Positions 1-9,800 of a DNA stretch of 23,500 nucleotides are shown here, in pieces (the first letter of the stretch is position 1; every line of letters begins with the position of its first letter). This stretch comes from Tubiluchus corallicola (lineage: Eukaryota; Priapulida; Priapulimorpha; Priapulimorphida; Tubiluchidae), in NCBI GenBank assembly GCA_030141605.1, contig JAQGDQ010000372.1, positions 204,001-227,500 of the forward strand. The letters are read 5' to 3'. The translations under genes were made by a program, and so were the position numbers. The notes under the pieces are model-generated. The model had not been told where the DNA came from, did no database searches, and was given only the letters and a program-made list of their open reading frames with translations.

Positions 1-52
1 ACAATAAAACATTCTACAATATTCTATTTAATTCTAGTCGATCTCCACAACA
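1..52 (-). mobile_element. LTR start, cut by window edge
   Basis: Read on the minus strand from 52, this begins TGTTGTGGAGATC and continues AT-rich with GAATATTGTAGAATG. That matches the start of the LTR at 8493-8775, which begins TGTTGTGGAGATCC and contains AGAATGTTCTATAG. It is therefore probably the 5' end of a related LTR whose remainder lies outside the window. No target duplication can be tested. Confidence 0.45.
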
Positions 53-135
53 CTAACATACTCCAGTTGTTTTTAAGTTAATAAACTGAAAACCTGACAT
101 TAAACAAAGAAGACTAAAGGTGGTGCAAGAGGCCC

Positions 136-680
136 AAATTTACACTATATACTTATGTACAAGTCCAATTTTTGGGAGGCGATTTTAAGGTGAAATTTTT
201 GGGGTCGATTTATACTTATGATATGTTTTTTGGGAGATGTCGCTAAAGAGTTGTCTACTATACGAATATGTAAAGAAATAATCCTTCATTATACGCTGGA
301 CTGAATGAACACTCATACTGTGACCCTTAGCATTACAAACAATTATGTATGATGAAAGGCCAGGTTGCATTATCATGGATTGCATTGAGGGCCCTCAACA
401 TGAACACACACCCACACCCACACCCACACGCATGCACAACACACACACACACACACACACACACATCGGGTAGGTATAATATACTTGGCCCAAGCACTTG
501 CATGTATCTTAAACACTAACACAGTAGGCTGTTGATTTATTACTCGGCCATTGTTGACATCATTTACTGTGGGAGATCTTAATATTTTATGGTTGACTTG
601 TACACACGTAATATATAAAATGATGCAATTTTTGGTCTTAAAATGCACATCGACTTGTACACACATATATACGGTAAATT
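136..680. mobile_element. Old inverted-repeat element, probable DNA transposon relic
   Basis: The left arm (about 136-225) and the reverse complement of the right arm (about 590-680) align over most of their length. Both open AATTTAC, share TGTACAAGTC, then ATTTTAAG, then an AAATTTTTGG-like stretch. The arms are diverged, roughly three quarters identical by eye, and enclose unrelated sequence and a CA microsatellite. No transposase frame is visible and no clean target duplication was found, so the superfamily is not assigned. It lies on the low-coordinate side of the last visible exon of the minus-strand methyltransferase gene. Confidence 0.5.
404..465. repeat. (CA)n microsatellite
   Basis: CACACCC units are followed by an almost pure CA run. 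It lies inside the inverted-repeat element and is a length-variable simple repeat. Confidence 0.95.
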
Positions 681-765
681 ACACATCTGCATTTGGCTCT
701 CCTTGCAAAATTCGCAAACATTTCCAGCCTATACCCATTTTTATGGTCTAGAGTATCATAATTAC

Positions 766-896
766 CAGGTGCCAGTTCTCTGCCTCTGTGCAAAATAAAT
801 GTCTCCCAATCTTGCTGTGCTTGTGCCTTGAATGCCATACAATCATTCCGTTCCGTTAACAAACTTGAATGCAGCTCTTCTGAGGTTTTGCACGGC
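766..896 (-). CDS. Coding exon 10: SABATH 'F..Q...D...FL..R..E..PG' segment
   Basis: The acceptor is TTTCTTAG|GCC and the donor CACCTG|GTAATT, phase 1. It encodes PCKTSEELH, then AFKAQAQQDWETFILHRGRE, then LAPG. This is the conserved SABATH helix before the GG-containing strand. The next exon is expected to start with GG-x-L; it was not found in 1-765 and probably lies outside the window. Confidence 0.9.
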
Positions 897-3800
897 CTAA
901 GAAAGCAAATACAAATAGTTTATGATCACGCAGTTTACTATCATCATACTATGAGGTAAAGTGAGCAGTCGAGCAATTGCTGTAGGTGCTTAGTGGACAA
1001 AGTTAAACATTCCCAGAGCCGGTCTCTGCATGGATGGGTGACCGACTAATTTAACCTTGCCCTGGACAGTTTTATGTTTTATATAGGTATTTACCCTTGT
1101 CGCAGGAGGACATACATACACATGTAAAAAGGAAAAGTAAAAAATGAAAAATAAAGAAGAAAAATAGATGCTTGTTAATGAGTAATGATTCTCTGCAATG
1201 GACAGCGGCATATTTTACAGCAAAACATGGTACAGAATCCAAAGGTACAGCAGGCAGAACACAAACGTCTAACACACGTCAGATTCGTAATGTATTTTGC
1301 TTGTAATTTGCAAGAGAAAACATTGCTTGAGCTATACGTCATTCAATGAAAAGTTTTCTACTCTTTCATTCACTAATATAATGAAAATATAGCGGTAAAG
1401 GAAACAGATCAACATTTATTATGCTAATTTTATTTTATTACGAAAGCACCAAACAACAATGCAATATAGCAAAATACATTATGATAACATAGTTACATTA
1501 ATTTCATAATAAAATTGACATGGCACGATATCTACATAAATTGTTGCTTGCATTATAGTCAGAAGCATTACTTATGTGACTGTAATGCAATAAACAGAAA
1601 GTGCTTTCTGTACTTACCATAGAAGCAACATGAAATGTTGTTATTGTAAAACCAGAAGGCAGTTTTTGAGCATATTTTTGTAATTACAGTTAGGGACAAG
1701 AAAGTTTACTATCAAAAAAGATCATCAAAATATTGAAGCAGTTTTGTTAATTTACCTTTGAGAAAGTCGGTGCGTGGAAAATGCTGAAAACCCAAAGTTA
1801 ACTAGACCATCAGGTAGGCACTTTTTATGACACGGTGTTGCACTTGCCATAACGTTGACTCCCGGTACAAAATTTGTCACTTCTACAAGTTAAAAACTGC
1901 ACAGTAAATTAAAAAAGGCAAAAAGAAAAAGAATTAATATCCTACACCTACTGCAGCAGTCATACCGCAATCCTGGTACAGATTATGCAAAACAAGGCAT
2001 CATTGATAAATCTTTAGAGCTGATGTCAACATAGCGCAATCTATTATCTTTCTTCCTACCATTTCCACTAACACATCCTTCTACCCTTCCTGTGTGATCT
2101 AACCTTTCTCCCAGTTCTTTTTTTGTTCACTCATCCATTCCTTTTATCAGGTTCACATGACAGTGGGCTTAACAATTTTGATGTCACTGTCTGCTTAATG
2201 TCATTATATTGTACTGAATGTGATAATAATGAACTAAAAACAAAGAAAAGGAAGAAACTATTTGAAACTCAACAGTTTCTCACACACAGTTTAAGGAAAA
2301 AGGAAGAAGCTATTAGAAACTCAACAGTTTCTCACACACAGTTTAAGGAAAAAGGAAGAAGCTGTTAGAAACTCATCAGTTTCTAACAAACAGTTTTTAT
2401 AATAAAATCTTCGTGATAAGAAAACAGCAATTTATGGATGTGTAAGCACCGGCAAGTTGAAATTTATTTAAGATTCTTAAACAAGTTAATGTCATTGCAG
2501 TGTTGTAGCACTGAAAGTGTAAATAAAGGCAAACAACAAAATCAAAAATGAAAACCTACACCTTCATTACCTTTCATGCATGAAAAAAGAGTGTTGAAAT
2601 CATTATCTGGTTGCTCTTGAACAATGAGGTCAATGTCAAAATTGGAATCACGCTTTGTGTTTCTAATGTAATCTGCAACAAGATAGCAAAATTAGGTTTG
2701 GGACCCCTTATTCAACATACCTGTAGAGCTTGCTATTGCAATGACATCAGTACTAAAGCAGTATCCTGGTAACCTAAAGTGATGTACTTACCACATATGT
2801 TGTTCATGAGAGAATAAGTGAATTCACCATTTCCTGCACCATAGTTGCACACCACAAACGGCTTTCCCTTGGTTTTATCAAATTTTGCTTGATCTTTGAA
2901 AAAAATTGAAAAAGCTGCATTTAAATGATGATCACTGATGCAAAATTATATCAAAACCGGAAAGAACATTCTGTAAATAATGCAAAATCAATAGTCATAA
3001 AAATAGAGTGCAATGCAGCACTGAGAAAAGAGAAAGAAGTTGTAGTTTGTGCTTAGTAACCTAAATTAAGCAACACTGAGACTGTTCAATGAATGGATTG
3101 TTGACTACCAGATTAAAATGAAGCTCAGTGCAGTCCTGGGAAAGGGGAACAACAAAAAAGTTGTAGTTCAAGCTTACTGCTTACCAACCTAAATTAAGCA
3201 ACACCGAGGCTGTTCAGTGAATGGATTTGTGGCCACCATAATACTCTTTCTGAGAGGTTTATTTGCCACACTGATTCTTACCTTTTTGAGAATGTGGCTG
3301 ATACACATTTGCTGGTTCAGCGTCTCAACTTTTTCAGTCGATTTATCTTATGATTAGCAAAATCCCGGTACTGCCACGATCATCCATATTAAATAAAAAC
3401 TGCTAGTGAGTATTAAATTCCAGCTTGCAGACTGTTTAACTAGTTATAAAACAAAATGTGTTCATACCATGTAAATATTATTGATAGACATTATATCAGT
3501 TTAAATAGTATAGCCGGCCATGACCAATTATAAGTTAATAACTGAACTGCATAAATGATATTGCAACATCTTATTGCAGTTCCTCTGTCCTCTTACACTA
3601 GTGGAAAACTAGTAGTGTTTACAGGGGCAGCAAAATTCAGACTCGGGTACCCGTTCCTTATACCTGTCAGTTACACGGGGGGCCGGGTACCCGATTGTTA
3701 AGATTCAGCGGCAGTGAAGAAACTGTAATCGTTCATACAATTCACAAAAAAACAACCACTGGCGCATTTTAACTAACTGCACTGTTATGGCAACAACAAG

Positions 3801-6800
3801 CATTCATTTATTACACCCCGGGCACCTGAACACACGCACTGTGAGTCGCAAAAGTAAGAGTTTTCCGTACAAGGCAATTTGACTGAGTTTTTATCTATCA
3901 GACTTCTTAATTATTTAATTGCACGCTTTATCAAAGAGCCAGCTAAGTTAGCCTAGGTAGTACGGCACTGAGCACTATTAATACAGCATAGGGGTTAGGG
4001 GAATAAAGAAACCTACATTATTCTTTTTGCGTACCGTTAAACTTAGCAGTACATTTATTCGTACCTTTGCTAGTGGCGTGAAATACGTTTTTAAAAGTTA
4101 GTAAACAATTTCACTAACTTCATTTGGATAATTAACCTCTTGGTAAAGTAAGTCACCCCTACGGCAAAAATAGTCTGATCTGCCATCTCCCTACGGGCTG
4201 TTATCCTGGCCAATGCAGCAGTTAATAATCTGCTAGTAGCTGCCTACTGTAGAAGTGCACAGCAGAAGGTAGCATTTAAATTTAAATTCTCTAACAATGG
4301 ATATGTTTTACAAAATTAGTAATGTCAGCATTTTCATTGTTGGAAGCGGGTAGAAACATTAAGCTCGAGTAACGAACAATGCGGGTAATTTTATTTTTGT
4401 TATTTATTTATTATTATTATCACATTCAGTACAATATAATGACATTAAGCACACAGTGACATCAAAATTATTACATCATACTGTATAAAATTGTTATGTT
4501 CCATACACTATCTTTATCATAAAAGAATAATTGTGCTGCAGTGGGCTAGAGAAGCAAAGGCTTGTATAAGCCCACTGTCATGTGAACCCAATAAAAAAAG
4601 ATTGGATGAATGAACAAAAAAAAGAACTGGGAGAAAGGTTAGATCACACAGGAAGGGTAGAAGGATGTGTTAGTGGAAATGGTAGGAAGAAAGATAATAG
4701 ATTGCGGTGGTGCCCAGGTGCCCGATGGAAACAGTAGAAACTAGTCTTTGTACAGGTGTGTGTTGTAAAAAACCTACTTTATACAACTTAGTAGTTACCT
4801 AGAGCAGTGATTGTATATTCAGTGATTGCTGAAATAATCTTCCGAAACAGGCAAAGAGGTGGATTTGGAATGTTCTCCTCGTGACTAGTATTATTATCTT
4901 CTTGAGCAAGAAGTGCATCTAAACCGGTGTCAGCTCCAGCAGGTTCGTACATGCTCTGAAACTTAAGTTTCCACGACTCTGTAAATTGCAACTAAGATAC
5001 AGTATTAAAAGCTAAACTCAAAAATCATGTTAATAAGGTATGAAGATGTAACATGCTTAATTTTTAATATAATCGTCAATTTTATACATCAGATATGAAA
5101 AGGAATTCTTATGGTGCTGCATCTTAATTTTCACTTTGCATGTGCAAAACAGTCACAAAAAGTTTTCTCAGTGATAGATGCTCACCATTAATAATGCCAT
5201 AAGCTAAAATTCTAGCCCAATAAATTTATTATCAAAGACATGTAATTATTTATTGGTAAATTTTGTATCACAGGTCAGCATGAGGCATCTCCTATTATTG
5301 TTGGTAAATTTTGTATCACAGGTCAGCATGAGGCATCTCCTATTATTGTTGGTAAATTTTGTATCACAGGTCAGCATGAGGCATCTCCTATTATTGTTGG
5401 TAAATTTTGTACCACAGGTCAGCATGAGGCATCTCTCCTATTATTGTTGGTAAATTTTGTATCACAGGTCAGCATGAGGCATCTCCTATTATTGTTGGTA
5501 AATTTTGTATAACAGGTCAGCATGAGGCACTCTCCTATTATTGTTGGTAAATTTTGTATCACAAGTCAGCGTGAGGCATCTCCTATTATTGTTGGTAAAT
5601 TTTGTATCACAAGTCAGCGTGAGGCATCTCCAGGGCACTTTATTTATGACTTTAGTCATAAATTGCATAAATAGCTTATTTAATACTAATTTCAGATTTT
5701 ATTTATGACTATTTATGACGTGTCAAATTTTGACCAAAAATGCCATCCTGAGCTAAAAGAAATACATATTTTTAATCAGAATCTTGTATTTTGCCTTTCT
5801 TCGTTCTTCATTACATTAAAATGTAATAAAAATGTCTACTTTCATCATTCCAAGGCCTGAAGTTTCTCGTATTGTTTTGCATGCAGGCATCCCTCCAGAC
5901 TGAAATCCGTGATCGTGTTTATAATAATTATAGTATCGGTTTTAATTTGTTTAGGATGACCTATAAAATTACTGCTCATAAAAATCAATCTATTAATTAA
6001 TTCGTACAGTCACAATTCGTAGCCACAATTAGTACAAGTAAATAATGTATTTTTTTAAATATCGATTTTAAATTTAATGTTGGAAAATACTATTGGCTAT
6101 TACATCTTTCTAGGGAACCGTCACGTATGTTTTCTAATTAAAATTACATTAAGCAAAATAACTAAACAAGAAAAACAGTTAAATTTTAATGACAATGAAG
6201 CAACAAATTCTCCCAAAGATAAAATATGCTCAAATTCTAGCAGACGGCATTATTCTTATTTCTTGAGGATGAGGCAGTAAGGCACGGGAAACGCTTGCGG
6301 CAAACTCGAGCTAAAACCTACACCCAAGCCATTGACTTACGCCGCTTAGGGGTAAGCATCGAAGTTCGGTTCGATTCGAATTCGAAAGTCACAAATTCGG
6401 TTCGATTCGAATTCGCTTTCTGGTCGAGAATGCTCACCCCTAACGCCGCTAGGATGAGAAAGGCACTGAAATGAACGTGCAAAGAAAAGAATTAGAAGTG
6501 TAGATTTCTGTTATTGTGCAGAGCGTAGGTTTGAGGCGGCAGAACTTTAGGACATTAAAATAGGTAAGCTGTCTTTAATTCAAATTTTCGATGGAACGAC
6601 AACGATTCTGTCGGTGCCTATTTATTTTTTCGCGGTAACGCGCTCATTTACTTTTTATTATTTAGGTTGCTTCTAGACGAGTTAATGACAGATAAACGCA
6701 TCAGTTAGACAGTCTCAGTTACTGTGTTAGTCCACCAAACAGTCACGCGCAAGCTTCTTATGGACTGCCTGTGTGTGTGGGAGAGAGAGAGAGAGAGAGA

Positions 6801-9800
6801 CGGTGGAAACAGTTTTCTGTACTGAATTTTTTGTTCCATTCATCGGGAAATGATTATTTTTCTTTCGTTATTTATGACAAATTTGAAATCTTATTTATGA
6901 CTATTTATGACTATTTTGCAAGAAAAGTCATAAATAAAGTGCCCTGGGCATCTCCTATTATTGTTGGTAAATTTTGTATCACAGGTCAGCATGAGGCATC
7001 TCCTATTACTGTTGGTAAATTTTGTATCACAGGTCAGCGTGAGGCACTCTCCTATTATTGTTGGTAAATTTTGTATCACAGGTCAGCATGAGGCTCTCCT
7101 ATTATTGTTGGTAAATTTTGTATCACAGGTCAGCATGAGGCATCTCCTATTACTGTTGGTAAATTTTGTATCACAGGTCAGCGTGAGGCACTCTCCTATT
7201 ATTGTTGGTAAATTTTGTATAACAGATCAGCATGAGGCATCTCCTGTGATACTCTCCTGTTTTCTTTTAAATAAAATCTAGCAGCATTAAACTCTCCTAT
7301 CAACTTTAGAATTAATAAGATCACCTCTTGTAGTGGTATGTGTGACATGATATACAAACTGCCTTGCCCAGCAGCTGTCAGAACCTCCGGAGCATTCCAC
7401 TGAAATCCAGGTGCCACCATTGGTCTCCAGAGTCTTTTCGTGCCGGGCATGGTGCTGCAAAAAACATGAAAATTGTATCATGCAGTTTTCAGTAGATGGA
7501 TTCTTTTGTACTCATAATTAATGTAGTTTGAAAGAGACCTCATCAAAGTATCTATAGCTAGAATGTAACTTTTATAAGAACTTAAAATGATGTTATTTAA
7601 ATCATAACTATGATGTTCCCAGCCAGAGCTAAGTTCTTAAAATGTGGTTCATGTGACTATTATGAATCAAGCACATCATTTTATATTCTACAGACCTTTG
7701 ATATCTGACTATCTCACCTTAATGTGTTCAGTTAACGCGAAGAGACAATTGTTTAATGCTTACTGCCCTACTTTTTATTGTATGTCCACTTGGAGACATT
7801 TTTATTCTTACAATCTTAGCAAACTCAAGGTTGCATATAATGTATCAACACGGAAGCTGTTTAACTTTTCATATGATACGAGCGCTAGATATATTTCTAC
7901 TAGACTAAATATTATTTATTTTGATGTGATGCACAGAAAATGCGCATACAGTTTGTACGTCAGGCTGAATAACAGTGAAAATTTTATATGCAAGAACATT
8001 TTAAACAGTGATGCAAACTTTACTTCTGTAATTAGATGTCATTGGCGTAGTTTGTTATATCGTTAATTGTTATTTGTGTTATTGTCGTGTGTCATGATTT
8101 ATTGTATTATTTGTATTAATTTGTGATGTGTATATGAACTTTGTAAGGTTTGAAATAAAATATTAAATCTAAAAAATCTAAAAAAAATCACCTTATTGGT
8201 GAACAAATCACTGCACTTTGAAACTGAGTTTGAAAAATGTAATGATAAAGGTAAACACTTTTTTGTAAGTTTAACAGCCAAGGTACCTCAGGTATGAATA
8301 AGGAAGCCTCTGTCCTTTTTTGAGTCCAAATGGTTTGCAAAACTTATTGCTTATTTCTACTTCAATGTCCACTGCACTCCAGTCATTTTGAATGTTGATT
8401 TTCCCTATCAGACCTTTGGATGCCAGAATCGCTCGAGATTCGCCTAAATACAAAATTATTTTACAAAACAGTCATGGGACACGTTGCCAAATTGAACAGG
8501 TTTATTGTGTGAGAATTCCACAACACAAAGTATGAAGGAACGCGAAATATGTACAGTCAAGTGATAAGAAAATAGCATATGATAATCTGAGAAATGATAA
8601 TAAACTTGAGCGGCCAGCTCCGCCTTATATATCAGTGCAAATGGACAACACTAGAACAGTCTAGAAACTACTACGCGCATCGCGTATAGAAAGTTCTCGA
8701 ATCTTCGATTGCTTCTACAAGGTAAAAAGATTGGTTCTACTATACTATAGAACATTCTAATGGATCTCCACAACAGAAAAAAATCATGAAAGATTATGAA
8801 TGTGAAGATGTGGTGACAAAGATGGTGAAACAATGGAGAATGAAAGGATTAGATTTACATTAGAATAAGCATTGGAATTTACATTAATGAGCCATAGCAA
8901 CCAGCTGAGCAATGTACAATAGAGGGGGCAACCGGGCACACCTAACAGGTGACAAATTAATTTACTTCTTCTTCTTCTTCTTGTTATACACTTACTTAGA
9001 TTAATCACTTTAAAAGATGAGTTTGAAAATAATTACACATGGAATAGATTAGAGTTACGTTTTAATACAAAATTTTTTAACATTTTTTAAACTTGAAAAC
9101 AGAATGTTGATTTTCAGTGTTGTCAAGTAGATAATTCCAAATCAGACGTCCATAAAATTTAACAAAATGCTTGGCAACATTAGCACGAACATAATCAAAT
9201 AATAATAATAATTATAAACAGTATTATAATGTTTAACATTCAATTTTAGAGGATTATTAAATCCTGGATTATTTAATTATTTATTACTTAGAGGAATATT
9301 AAATTATCAAAAAACAATAGCTAGCCATATTAACTTGCCATTGTGGCGAAACAATTTTTATCAGATTTATGTATTTAACTTTACATTCTTTTATTTTTTT
9401 AGTTTGTTTTTAATAAACTATTTTACTGTATTTTGCTTTTTCTTTCTTTTAAATTGATTTTGTTATCTGCAGCATTACCATTCATTTTTATTAGCTGTAT
9501 GAAAGGGCAGAAGACTAGACGACCCTTTGATCCTTCCCTGCCCTGCTCCGTGATTACAATTATTTAATATTTGACTAAAATTTTTGCTGTAAAACTAATT
9601 GGAGAAACTAAATGTTCTACGTCTAACAAATATTGATTTCACCTTGTCAACTGGCATAAAAATGAGCTGGTCTCACCTCTAGGAATTGATATCCCTTCTT
9701 CTAATGTGTCGACTGCAGGAAGCACAACAATGTCCTTCACGTGTGTTTTAGCATGTCCAATCATTGAAACCTTTCTTCTCTTTCTCTGAAATTCTTCAAA

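Noticed and set aside
985-1060. A functional 5S rRNA gene
   Set aside because: Only the internal-promoter half is present and diverged; the 5' half is missing.
2246-2398. Relationship between this 52-bp repeat and the 52-bp array at 13583-15974
   Set aside because: Same period but unrelated sequences; coincidence.
5253-5453. Open frame repeating VNFVSQVSMRHLLLLL
   Set aside because: It is the 48-bp tandem repeat read in a frame that happens to lack stops; there is no start context or homology.
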